Shown: in pieces, positions 35,535-43,099 of the stretch
How positions within the stretch are numbered: position 1 is the stretch's first letter
Layout: every line of letters starts with the position of its first letter
Assembly (NCBI GenBank): GCA_905234855.1
Contig: CAJOIU010000001.1
Location: 37,040 to 101,039, forward strand
Direction: 5' to 3'
Source: an uncultured Oscillospiraceae bacterium
GTDB lineage: Bacteria; Bacillota; Clostridia; Oscillospirales; Oscillospiraceae
Length of the DNA: 64,000 bases
The notes under the pieces: model-generated
The model's input: only the letters and a program-made list of their open reading frames with translations
What the model was told of the DNA's origin: nothing
Databases searched by the model: none
Position numbers and translations under genes: made by a program

Positions 35535-36469
35535 TTCTTCCAGCCTCCGCGCACGCCGGTGCCGTCGAGCTGCGGGATGCGGAGCATGTCGCGCGCCTCC
35601 TCGGGAGTGGCGACCTCCATATCGAGCTCATGGATGATGCGGACGATGCGCTCCACGAGCTGAGCGTTCGATTCGGCGGGGACGTGATAGGAATAGTTGA
35701 TGTTGTCCTCCATGCCGGTGCGGATGCCGGTGCCGCGGAGCATACCGAAAACGGTGCCGTGGAGCTGGGTCTGGCCGATAGCCATGGTGGTCACGTCGAT
35801 GGGCATTTTGACGCCCGCCTCGGCGGCGCAGCTCTTCGCGAGGTTATACATATAGTCGATGTTCTGCTGGGTGCAGGAGATAGCGCCCTGCGATACCTTA
35901 TCCATGCCCATGACGAGGGTGAGGGACACAGGATCGTCCAGCACGCCGGCGGGATAAAGATACTTGAACACATCCTCGATGGCGGTGGGGTCGAAGACCT
36001 CGATCTCGGCCTTGATGCCCATTTCCTTGATGCGGCGGGCGGTGTTGATGAGCCACTTGCGCGTCCACATATAGATGAACTCCAGATCGCCCCAAGTGGT
36101 GGTCATGAGGGAGCAGTCGAGGGAGCACATCTCCGGCCAAGCGGCGGGATCCTTGATATCGAGAACGCCGAGGCCGTCGTCCGTCTGCGCGTTGTCGCGG
36201 GTGGCGGGGGCGGAGGAGTTCTGGACGATGATGGGGCATTTGGCGCGGATGCCGGTGTTGATCTCGGCGAAGATGTTAGGGTCGTTGCAGCTCTTGCCGT
36301 CCTTGTTGCGGGCGTGGACATGGACGATGGAGGCGCCGGCGTTGTAGCAGTCGTAAGCGCTCTGGATGATCTCATGGGGCTGCTCGGGCAGGTTGGGGTT
36401 CTGTGCTTTGCCTTGGAAGTTGCCGGTCTGGGCGACGGTCAGAATGACCTTTCTCTTTTCATAAGCCAT
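35531..36469 (-). CDS. Beta-keto acid cleavage enzyme (BKACE, DUF849 family)
   Basis: A 312-residue zinc enzyme of the BKACE family, which condenses a beta-keto acid with acetyl-CoA and splits it to acetoacetate plus a new CoA ester, or to acetoacetyl-CoA plus a shortened product. It has the HVHARNKDGK metal motif (~50), the QNSSAP loop, and the catalytic IRTGMEDN (Arg, Glu, Asp) near 238, followed by ATPEEARDML. Known members act on 3-keto-5-aminohexanoate and dehydrocarnitine. It is the first gene of the operon; AAGGAGATATCATC precedes the ATG. The substrate cannot be deduced. Confidence 0.9.
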   Translation of the reverse strand: MAYEKRKVILTVAQTGNFQGKAQNPNLPEQPHEIIQSAYDCYNAGASIVHVHARNKDGKSCNDPNIFAEINTGIRAKCPIIVQNSSAPATRDNAQTDDGLGVLDIKDPAAWPEMCSLDCSLMTTTWGDLEFIYMWTRKWLINTARRIKEMGIKAEIEVFDPTAIEDVFKYLYPAGVLDDPVSLTLVMGMDKVSQGAISCTQQNIDYMYNLAKSCAAEAGVKMPIDVTTMAIGQTQLHGTVFGMLRGTGIRTGMEDNINYSYHVPAESNAQLVERIVRIIHELDMEVATPEEARDMLRIPQLDGTGVRGGWKK

Positions 36470-36618
36470 GATGATATCTCCTTGTCATAATAAAATTTTC
36501 TTTTTGACTTGCTTTTTCGATTGGTTGATTTTATTATAAGACAAGAAAATAACAATGGCGAAACAGTTATCAAATCGCGCGATACGGATTTTTAATCGCC
36601 GGAAAGGCAGGCGCTGCG
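36470..36618. promoter_or_regulatory. AT-rich divergent control region of the BKACE operon and LysR gene
   Basis: 149 bases, strikingly AT-rich against the surrounding GC-rich genes, between the divergently transcribed BKACE and LysR genes. A minus-strand TATAAT lies at 36538-36533, and the palindrome TTATTATAA spans 36531-36539. On the plus strand TTGATT (36525-36530) could pair with AATAAC (36548-36553) at 17 bases. This is the expected LysR-controlled region, but no single promoter here is convincing. Confidence 0.45.
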
Positions 36619-37518
36619 ATGGATATGCAGCAGCTCAAAATCTTTCTTTCCATCTCCCGGACGCTGAATTTCACCCGCACGGCGGAGGAGTTCTTCATGT
36701 CCCAGCCAACGGTGTCGAACCGCATCCGGGCGCTGGAGGAGGAGCTGGGGACGCCCCTTATAAAAAGAAGCTCCCACCATGTGAGCCTCACGGCGGCGGG
36801 AGCGGAATATGTCGGCTATGCAACGCGGATATTGGAAACGCAGGCAGCGGCGGAGCTGCGGCTTCGCAATCTCGCGGCGGATCGGCCGGGACATGTGCGG
36901 GTGGCGATGCTCTCGAGCTCCACGCCGTATTTCTCCCGGGCGCTGAAGGAGTTTTCCGCCCGCTATCCGCAGGTGCAGGTGGATGTGACGATGATGGAGG
37001 GCTCCGAGATGCTGCGTGCCATCGCCCGATTGGATCATGACCTGTATTTCGCAAACGAGCCCATGCTTCCCCGGCAGAGCGGACGGCTTACCTACGCGGT
37101 CACCGGGGTCAGTCAGCTTCACCTGTTCGTGAACCGCGCCGATCTGACCTCCATCGATATGGGAGATTGGTCGACCATCGGAACGCATCACTTCGTGTCG
37201 ATGCAGGCTTCGGATTTCACACTGTCGGATCAGATCGACCGGATGTGTCAGAATCGAGGCATCCAGCCGGACATCATAAACTATTATAATCGGGCGGATA
37301 TGCTTCTGCTTTCCGTTGATTCCGGCGCCGGGGTGGCGATCCTGCCGCCGGAGGTGGCGGCCATGAAATGCCCGGAGAACGTGATAGCCCTGCCGATCCA
37401 AGGAGACGATGCCAGCCTCCGCTCCGTGGTGGCGTGGAAAACAGATTCCCAGAACGCCGAAGCCGACCGTTTCCGGGATATTGCCCTTGCCCAGAGCCGC
37501 GTAGTGCGAAGCGAATAA
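36619..37518 (+). CDS. LysR-family transcriptional regulator of the BKACE operon
   Basis: A 299-residue LysR protein. The winged helix-turn-helix is at residues 4-60 (MQQLKIFLSISRTLNFTRTA...MSQPTVSNRIRALEEELG), and the ligand-binding domain starts near 90 (GHVRVAMLSSS). It is divergent from the BKACE operon across 149 bases, the classic layout for a LysR activator of the adjoining pathway. The inducer is presumably the pathway substrate or an intermediate. Confidence 0.9.
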   Translation: MDMQQLKIFLSISRTLNFTRTAEEFFMSQPTVSNRIRALEEELGTPLIKRSSHHVSLTAAGAEYVGYATRILETQAAAELRLRNLAADRPGHVRVAMLSSSTPYFSRALKEFSARYPQVQVDVTMMEGSEMLRAIARLDHDLYFANEPMLPRQSGRLTYAVTGVSQLHLFVNRADLTSIDMGDWSTIGTHHFVSMQASDFTLSDQIDRMCQNRGIQPDIINYYNRADMLLLSVDSGAGVAILPPEVAAMKCPENVIALPIQGDDASLRSVVAWKTDSQNAEADRFRDIALAQSRVVRSE

Positions 37519-37523
37519 TCCAT

Positions 37524-37557
37524 CACCCCACTGCTTTTTTGTGTCGGCAGCGGGGTG
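37524..37557. terminator. Hairpin between convergent LysR genes
   Basis: CACCCCACTGC (37524-37534) and GCAGCGGGGTG (37547-37557) pair with a single mismatch around a 12-base loop that contains TTTTTT. It is placed to stop transcription from both convergent regulators. Confidence 0.55.
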
Positions 37558-37562
37558 AAATA

Positions 37563-38498
37563 CTATGGCGCGGCTTTGGGGTCGTATTCCGCGATCTCCA
37601 GAAACCGAACGAGATCCGGATCGGTGCTGCCTTTTTTCCAAAAAAGCATGTAATCTGTCGTGATGGGGTCGTCCCGCAGCCGGATGGACCAGAACCGGGC
37701 AAAGTCGAAGAGCTCCAGCTCTCTCGGCACCAGAAGCATGAGATCGTCGGTGTTCTGCTCCCGACCGTCTCGGGAATAGCCCAGCAGGGGGATGATATGG
37801 GGAAGCTGGGAGATGGTGAACTCCCCCAGCGTGCGAAGCTCCTCGACGTTCCGCACGGGATAGCCGCGGAAGGCCAGACTGCCGGAAAACAGAGGGATGT
37901 AGTCCCCATACGTCCCAAAGCGGCTCAGAAGCTCCGAAACGGCGATGCTCCTGCGCCCGTATAAGGGATGACGGCTTCCTACCAGCAGCCGGAAGGGGCT
38001 GCGGTGCAGCAGCTTTGTGTCGAACACGTCTTTGTATTTTGAAAGGTATTCCGCCGAGTCCACGCCGATATCCGCCACCCCGTCCAGCACCGAGGGGACC
38101 ATCTGTCCCTCCACGGGAAAGATGAACCGGCATTGCTTCGAAAGCCAGTCGGAGGGGAAGGCCTGCATGGCGTCCGCCAGAATGCGGTACATGCTGTCGC
38201 TCGTATAGGTCGCCACGCGGAAGGTGGGGGTCTTGTCCGGCGGCAGCTTTCCGATAGAGATAAGGTTTTCCCGGTATTGGTTCATCTCGCCGATGACGGA
38301 CATGACCCGCAGGAAAAACAGCTTTCCCTCGTCTGTCACCGTCACCTTATGGGTGTCCCGGGTGAGGAGCTTCACCCCCAGCTCCTCCTCCAGCGCCGCG
38401 ATCTGCCGGGTGATGGTGGAGGTGCTGACGTAGTTTACCTTGGCCGAACCGGGCTTCCCGCCGCCGCCGGGACTGGCGCAGGAGATTTTGGACGGCAT
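37563..38498 (-). CDS. LysR-family regulator, N-terminally truncated (probable pseudogene)
   Basis: The protein aligns to LysR regulators only from AKVNYVSTSTITRQIAALEE onward, i.e. from the end of helix 2 of the DNA-binding domain. About 20 residues that should precede it (helix 1 and most of helix 2) are missing, and the bases upstream instead belong to the divergent esterase gene. The effector domain is full length. The open frame runs to ATG 38498 (and further, inside the esterase), but those N-terminal residues (MPSKISCASPGGGG) are antisense to esterase codons. A deletion between two divergent genes explains this. DNA binding is probably lost. Confidence 0.7.
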   Translation of the reverse strand: MPSKISCASPGGGGKPGSAKVNYVSTSTITRQIAALEEELGVKLLTRDTHKVTVTDEGKLFFLRVMSVIGEMNQYRENLISIGKLPPDKTPTFRVATYTSDSMYRILADAMQAFPSDWLSKQCRFIFPVEGQMVPSVLDGVADIGVDSAEYLSKYKDVFDTKLLHRSPFRLLVGSRHPLYGRRSIAVSELLSRFGTYGDYIPLFSGSLAFRGYPVRNVEELRTLGEFTISQLPHIIPLLGYSRDGREQNTDDLMLLVPRELELFDFARFWSIRLRDDPITTDYMLFWKKGSTDPDLVRFLEIAEYDPKAAP

Positions 38499-39336
38499 TA
38501 GGGAAAAATATCTGGATATCCCGTACTGCGATGCCTCGCCGTCCCAAAAGCTCGACCTGTATCTGCCGAATGAGCGAAACGACATGCCTTTGCCTGTGAT
38601 CGTCCACTTCCACGGCGGTGCGTTCATGATCTGCTCGAAACGGGACGACTCTGTGGAGCCTATGCTCCGGGGGCTTGACCGGGGCTATGCCGTGGTCAGC
38701 GCCGAATACCGCAAATCCGGCGAGGCGCGTTATCCAGCAATGGTATACGACGCGAAGACCGTCATCCGCTGGGTGCGGGCGAACGCCGAAAAATACAATT
38801 TCGATACGGATCGCATCGCGGTTTGGGGGCCTTCCTCCGGCGGCTGGCTGTCGTCGTATACGGCGGTGACGAACGATAATCCGGCATTCGAGGATTTGAG
38901 CATGGGCTATGGCGAATACTCCAGCCATGTACACGCCTGCGTGGACTGGTGCGGCCCCTGCGCAGGCTTCCTTGCCATGGACGAAGCATTCAAGATCAGC
39001 GGTAAAGGCATCCCTGACCACAGCGAGCCGATGTCGCCCGAGTCGCAGTTTCTAGGCGCGCCCATCCTCAGTGTACCCGAGCTTGTGCGGCTTGCCAGCC
39101 CTATCGTCCATGTGAGCGCGGATACGGTGCCGTTTCTCATCATCCACGGCGGCGCGGATGCGGTGGTTCCGACGGAGCAGTCTGTCGACTTCTATGGAGC
39201 GCTGAAGGAGGCGGGAGTCGATGCACGGCTGCATATCGCGGAAGGGAAGCCCCACCATGGCGATCCGTGGTATCACGAGAAATGGGTGTCGGATATGTGC
39301 CTCGACTTTCTGGACGAGGTTTTTGGGAGAGCGTGA
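38440..39336 (+). CDS. Alpha/beta-hydrolase, HSL/BD-FAE-type esterase
   Basis: A carboxylesterase-like alpha/beta hydrolase of up to 298 residues. HFHGGAF (~58) is the oxyanion-hole HGG motif. The nucleophile elbow is WGPSSGGW (GxSxG, ~131). The acid is in HGGADAVVP (~243) and the base in GKPHHGDPW (~272). The start is uncertain: TTG 38440 has no ribosome binding site, and TTG 38488 has AGGAG only three bases ahead. Its 5' end adjoins the truncated LysR gene, so its promoter may have been deleted. The substrate is unknown. Confidence 0.8.
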   Translation: MAEPGFPPPPGLAQEILDGIREKYLDIPYCDASPSQKLDLYLPNERNDMPLPVIVHFHGGAFMICSKRDDSVEPMLRGLDRGYAVVSAEYRKSGEARYPAMVYDAKTVIRWVRANAEKYNFDTDRIAVWGPSSGGWLSSYTAVTNDNPAFEDLSMGYGEYSSHVHACVDWCGPCAGFLAMDEAFKISGKGIPDHSEPMSPESQFLGAPILSVPELVRLASPIVHVSADTVPFLIIHGGADAVVPTEQSVDFYGALKEAGVDARLHIAEGKPHHGDPWYHEKWVSDMCLDFLDEVFGRA

Positions 39337-39385
39337 ACCTTGCTTTTCTGGAGGAGTATGGCCGGAAAGCAATAACGGCATAATA

Positions 39386-39422
39386 GAACACAGCCATCGG
39401 CTCGGCGCCGACGGCTGTGTTC
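39386..39422. terminator. Hairpin after the esterase gene
   Basis: GAACACAGCCATCGGC (39386-39401) and GCCGACGGCTGTGTTC (39407-39422) pair over 16 positions with one mismatch around a 5-base loop. The tail on either strand is only weakly T-rich (TCTGTCATTG; TATTATGCC). Confidence 0.6.
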
Positions 39423-39608
39423 TGTCATTGCGGTTTGATTAGATAGGAGATAGTGTAAGGAGAGTGTGTCAAAAAAGTCCGCAGATTTTCTGGGAGCATG
39501 GAGGTGTGTTTTGCCATGGTTGCCGCGCCAATCGCTTCCGATACCTAAGAAAGCGATTTCCCTGTGGCTCGGCTGGCAGAATCAAAGCGAACCGCAACGC
39601 TTCGAATC

Positions 39609-39660
39609 GTTAGCTTAATCTAACTATCGACATATTAGCATATGCTAACCTTGCTGTCAA
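39609..39660 (-). promoter_or_regulatory. Orphan leftward promoter with palindromic operators
   Basis: On the minus strand: perfect TTGACA (39660-39655), exactly 17 bases, TAATAT (39637-39632). A perfect 14-base palindrome TTAGCATATGCTAA (39635-39648) sits in the spacer, and GTTAG-N6-CTAAC (39609-39624) lies at the expected transcription start. No gene of normal size follows on that strand before the hairpin at 39386-39422. Confidence 0.6.
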
Positions 39661-39751
39661 GACCTTTTTCAAAAAAATCTGCAAATCATTTCGGGACGCG
39701 GGAGATAGGCCTCCTGCGCCATAAACCACGGCCTTCCTTTTCCAGTGCCGA

Positions 39752-40291
39752 TTACGGCGCTGAAAAATGACAGCCGGACAGGAGTCTTGCAAGTATACGG
39801 CTCAGCTCCTCCACGGAGCACGGCTCCCCCTGTGTATAATTCTGGATGAACCCGGCCAGCCCTCCGGCGGTGAAATGCGCCGCATAGCGCCGGAAGGAGG
39901 GCTCGGCGTCCGCAAGGAAGCAGGCGCATCCCGTGAGGGATTCCTCGATGCTGCCGTAGAGGATATGAAACAGGCCGTTGCGTACCAGCAGGGATAGAAA
40001 CTCCCGATGGGCTTCGATATAACCGCTGTAGCCCAGACAGAAGCTTTCCAAACCGCATTCTTGGGCATGATCTGCCTCAGGCGCGTAACTATAGTTCGAT
40101 TGCAGGATGAACCGAAGCACGTCCTCCATAGAACCGAACAGGCTGTAAAATGTCGGACGGGATACGCCGGCCTCCCGGCAAAGCTCGCTGACGGAGACGG
40201 AGGAGAAGGCCTTTCTTTCCATGAGCGATACCAGCGCGCGGGCGATCCGAGCCTGCGAGCCTTGGGCGATCTCGTTGCATCCGCAATACAT
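39752..40291 (-). CDS. TetR-family transcriptional regulator
   Basis: A 179-residue TetR/AcrR-type regulator. The N-terminal helix-turn-helix is RIARALVSLMERKAFSSVSV-SELCREAGVSRPTFYSLFGS (residues ~14-53); the C-terminal ligand domain is divergent and ends FIQNYTQGEP...RILARLL, resembling TetR_C of the DhaS/KstR-like group. ATG 40291 is chosen over an upstream in-frame codon at 40336 because GGAGGAA lies five bases before it. It diverges from lon with overlapping promoters and two matching operators. Confidence 0.85.
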   Translation of the reverse strand: MYCGCNEIAQGSQARIARALVSLMERKAFSSVSVSELCREAGVSRPTFYSLFGSMEDVLRFILQSNYSYAPEADHAQECGLESFCLGYSGYIEAHREFLSLLVRNGLFHILYGSIEESLTGCACFLADAEPSFRRYAAHFTAGGLAGFIQNYTQGEPCSVEELSRILARLLSGCHFSAP

Positions 40292-40329
40292 GGCGTTCCT
40301 CCGGGATTGTAAAGAAATTTTGAACGACC

Positions 40330-40384
40330 TTGACAAGTGTAAAGGCGTGTAGTAGTATTATAGCAGAACTTTTACATTTGTAAA
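40330..40384. promoter_or_regulatory. Overlapping divergent promoters of tetR and lon with two operators
   Basis: Plus strand: TTGACA (40330-40335), 17 bases, TAGTAT (40353-40358), towards lon. Minus strand: TTTACA (40384-40379), 16 bases, TATAAT (40362-40357), towards tetR. Each -35 lies within a dyad: TTGACAAGTGTAAA (40330-40343) and the perfect palindrome TTTACATTTGTAAA (40371-40384). The operators are 41 bases apart centre to centre, so one regulator could silence both promoters. The TetR protein encoded next door is the obvious candidate. Confidence 0.7.
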
Positions 40385-40426
40385 GGCGCCGGATCCCCAA
40401 AGTGGGATATATTTTTTAACTTTGTG

Positions 40427-40453
40427 TTAGCACTCAAAGCTATCAAGTGCTAG
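40427..40453 (+). promoter_or_regulatory. CIRCE element upstream of lon
   Basis: TTAGCACTC (40427-40435), nine bases, AAGTGCTAG (40445-40453). The left arm matches the CIRCE consensus perfectly and the right arm at seven of nine positions, with the canonical 9-base spacer. CIRCE is the operator of the heat-shock repressor HrcA. It lies in the leader of lon, 28 bases before its start. Confidence 0.8.
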
Positions 40454-40480
40454 ATTTAGGCGAAATTGGAGGAATACACC

Positions 40481-42781
40481 ATGGCGGTTCTGCCTATTCA
40501 TAATACGGTCGTCGTGCCGGATTCTACTACATATTTTAAGGAAGATCACTATCGCGCCCTCACCGGGCGGGAGCCGGTCGTTGACAGCAAAGTGGTCATG
40601 ATCGTGGCAAAGGAACCGATCTCGATGGATCGGGTGACGCCCGACAGCTTCTACCGCATCGGCATTACCGGCGTCATCACGGAGGTGAACGAGCAGGGAT
40701 TCATTGCCATCCGCCTGCGCAACCGGGTGGATATCCGGGAGATATCCCTTCATGGCGAGCGCGGGATCGACCTCGATATTGCCCGCCGCGGCGATATCGA
40801 CGATCTCAATCGGGAGACCGCGGAGCATCGGCTGGACGAGGTGAAGGAGGCGCTGCTGGAATTTGCCAAAAACATGCCGTGGGCGCAGATCCTGCGGGGT
40901 TACGCCGCGCACTGGACGAATCTGGGAGAGATCGCCGCCGCCCTGTCCCCATGGCTTCAGACGACGAATGAGGAATGCTACGCGCTTTTGGCGGAGGACA
41001 GTATGCAGAAGCGCTTTGCGCTGATGGAAAAGCTGCTGCTGGAAAACCTCGAGCTTATGAAGGTGGGCAAGGAGGTACGTACCGCGCAGGAGGAGGATCA
41101 TCAGAAGCTGTACCGGGAATCGGCCATCAAGAAGCAGCTCGAATATCTGCAGAACGAGCTCGATGAGATGCACCCGGAAAACAGCTCCGATCTGCAGAAG
41201 CTGGAGCAGCGCCTGCGGGAGGCGCCTATGAACGGGGACGCCCGTAAGGAATGCGGCAAGGTTCTCAATCGGCTCAAGCAGGAGGGGAAAAGCAGCCCGG
41301 AATACGGGATGCTGTATGACTATCTGGACTTTATGGCAGGGCTTCCGTGGAAGAAGGAGGAAGCCCATGCCATCGATTTGGATCGGGCTGAGCGTATCTT
41401 GGACGAGGATCACTTCGGTCTTTCCAAGGTGAAGCGCCGCATCATCCAGCAGATCGCCGTCATGAACCTCAAAAAGGTGCAGTCAGGCTCCATTCTGCTG
41501 TTCGTCGGCGCGCCGGGAACCGGCAAGACCAGCATCGGACAGAGCATCGCCCGGGCGCTGGACAGAAAATATGTCCGGGTCAGCTTGGGCGGCGTGCGGG
41601 ACGAGGCCGATATCCGCGGTCATCGGCGGACGTATATCGGCTCCATGCCCGGGCGGATCATTGACGGCATCCAGAAAAGCGGCGTGTCGAACCCGGTCAT
41701 GGTGCTGGACGAGGTGGATAAGCTCTCCGCCTCGTATAACGGCGATCCCGCCAGCGCGCTGCTGGAGGTGCTGGATCCGGAGCAGAATTTCAGCTTTACC
41801 GACCATTATCTGAACGTGCCGTTCGACCTGTCGGACGTGCTGTTTATCTGCACGGCAAATTCCATGGACACCATCCCACAGCCGCTGCTGGATCGGATGG
41901 AGGTCATCCAGTTCCGGGGCTATACGCCCACGGAGAAATTCCAGATCGCCCGCCGGCATCTGCTGCCAAAGGCTATGGAGGCCGTGGGGATCGGGGAGAA
42001 GGAGCTGGAGCTCAGCGACGGGGCTCTCCGCACCGTGATCGACGATTATACCCGGGAGGCGGGCGTCCGCGGACTCAAAAAACGCATAGATGTGCTCTGC
42101 CGCAGCGCCGCCGTCAAGCTGGTGCGCGGGGAGCAGACCCCGGTGACGGTCACAGAGAGCGAGCTGAGGGATTATCTCGATATGCAGCCGCTGCATCACC
42201 GGCATGTAAAAGAAAGCGCAAGACCCGGCGTGGTGACCGGCCTTGCTTGGACGCCGGTGGGAGGAGACGTGCTGTATATCGAGGCGATGCTGACCCGGGG
42301 CAGCGGCAAGACCATCGTCACGGGACAGCTGGGGGACGTCATGAAGGAATCGGCGCAGATCGCCGTCAGTCTCGTGAAGCATATGTTCCCGGATCGGGCG
42401 GAGCTTTTTGAGAAAAACGATCTGCATATCCATGTCCCGGACGGCGCCACCCCGAAGGACGGCCCCTCCGCGGGCGTCACGCTGACGACGGCCATTGCGT
42501 CTCTTGTGACGGATATTGCCGTGCCGCCCTCGGTGGCTATGACAGGAGAGGTATCCCTGCAGGGAGATGTCAAGCCCATCGGAGGCCTGCCTGAGAAGCT
42601 GATGGCTGCTCAACGCGCCGGGGTCAAAACGGTGTTTATCCCGCAGGAGAACGAGGATGATCTGCGGGACGTGGCGCCGGAGGTGCGCGAGGCATTGGAG
42701 ATCCTGCCCGTTACGCATACGGAGGAGATTCTGGAACGGCTCGGCATCGCGCTGCAGGAGCCTGCGCTCAAAGCTGTTTGA
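40481..42781 (+). CDS. lon: ATP-dependent protease Lon
   Basis: A 766-residue LonA protease. The N-terminal substrate domain is residues 1-~200. The AAA+ module has Walker A GAPGTGKTS (~344-352) and Walker B MVLDEVDKL. The Ser-Lys protease domain has the nucleophile in PKDGPSAGV (~662) and the Lys in KPIGGLPEKLMAA (~700). It degrades misfolded and regulatory proteins. The chosen ATG 40481 has TGGAGGA seven bases upstream. It stands alone (not next to clpX or ysxC) behind a TetR-type divergent promoter and a CIRCE element, suggesting heat-shock control by HrcA. Confidence 0.95.
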   Translation: MAVLPIHNTVVVPDSTTYFKEDHYRALTGREPVVDSKVVMIVAKEPISMDRVTPDSFYRIGITGVITEVNEQGFIAIRLRNRVDIREISLHGERGIDLDIARRGDIDDLNRETAEHRLDEVKEALLEFAKNMPWAQILRGYAAHWTNLGEIAAALSPWLQTTNEECYALLAEDSMQKRFALMEKLLLENLELMKVGKEVRTAQEEDHQKLYRESAIKKQLEYLQNELDEMHPENSSDLQKLEQRLREAPMNGDARKECGKVLNRLKQEGKSSPEYGMLYDYLDFMAGLPWKKEEAHAIDLDRAERILDEDHFGLSKVKRRIIQQIAVMNLKKVQSGSILLFVGAPGTGKTSIGQSIARALDRKYVRVSLGGVRDEADIRGHRRTYIGSMPGRIIDGIQKSGVSNPVMVLDEVDKLSASYNGDPASALLEVLDPEQNFSFTDHYLNVPFDLSDVLFICTANSMDTIPQPLLDRMEVIQFRGYTPTEKFQIARRHLLPKAMEAVGIGEKELELSDGALRTVIDDYTREAGVRGLKKRIDVLCRSAAVKLVRGEQTPVTVTESELRDYLDMQPLHHRHVKESARPGVVTGLAWTPVGGDVLYIEAMLTRGSGKTIVTGQLGDVMKESAQIAVSLVKHMFPDRAELFEKNDLHIHVPDGATPKDGPSAGVTLTTAIASLVTDIAVPPSVAMTGEVSLQGDVKPIGGLPEKLMAAQRAGVKTVFIPQENEDDLRDVAPEVREALEILPVTHTEEILERLGIALQEPALKAV

Positions 42782-42838
42782 CAGCTTGGAAAAACAGGAC
42801 GGCTTGGGTACTGCTTTGCACGCGCCCATGCGCACAGG

Positions 42839-42872
42839 ACGGGGCTTTGCGCCAGAAGGCGCAAAGCCCCGT
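42839..42872 (+). terminator. Perfect hairpin after lon
   Basis: ACGGGGCTTTGCGCC (42839-42853) and GGCGCAAAGCCCCGT (42858-42872) form a 15-base-pair perfect stem with a 4-base loop. There is no T-run behind it; the beta-galactosidase fragment begins immediately after. The original tail may have been lost at that junction. Confidence 0.55.
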
Positions 42873-43025
42873 CAGCTTGAGGAATACGCCCTTTCGGGAA
42901 GGGATTCAAGGCCTTTTATACTTTGCGAATACACCCACGCAATGGGTAACTCCTGCGGCTCAACCGATGAATACACCGCGCTTTGGGATAAATACCCCTG
43001 CCTGCAGGGCGGCTTCGTATGGGAC
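42873..43025 (+). pseudogene. Fragment of a GH2 beta-galactosidase (lacZ-like)
   Basis: About 51 codons read QLEEYALSGRDSRPF, then ILCEYTHAMGNSCGSTDEY and CLQGGFVWD, the conserved nucleophile region of GH2 beta-galactosidases (Glu in CEYxHAMGN; LQGGFVWD). Nothing of the rest of the ~1,000-residue enzyme is present. It lies between the lon hairpin and the MATE gene, and is thus a remnant left by deletion or insertion. The other reading frames of this stretch carry no match. Confidence 0.8.
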
Positions 43026-43099
43026 TCTATCCGCGCCTCGTGTATGATGAACGAAACCGACGGAACGCCCGGCGTACCGTCTTAGAATCGGAAGCTGCA

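Larger units (their letters stand above)
39337..39751. other. 415-base intergenic region with hairpin and orphan promoter
   Basis: No convincing gene. It holds a hairpin after the esterase (39386-39422), a consensus leftward promoter with palindromes (39609-39660), and a 30-codon minus-strand reading frame (39515 to 39423; MAKHTSMLPENLRTF...) without recognisable homology. A mobile-element remnant is possible but not demonstrated. Confidence 0.6.

Noticed and set aside
39423..39560. Insertion-sequence remnant
   Set aside because: The stretch has an odd composition and a 30-codon frame, but no inverted terminal repeats, target duplication or transposase motif could be identified.
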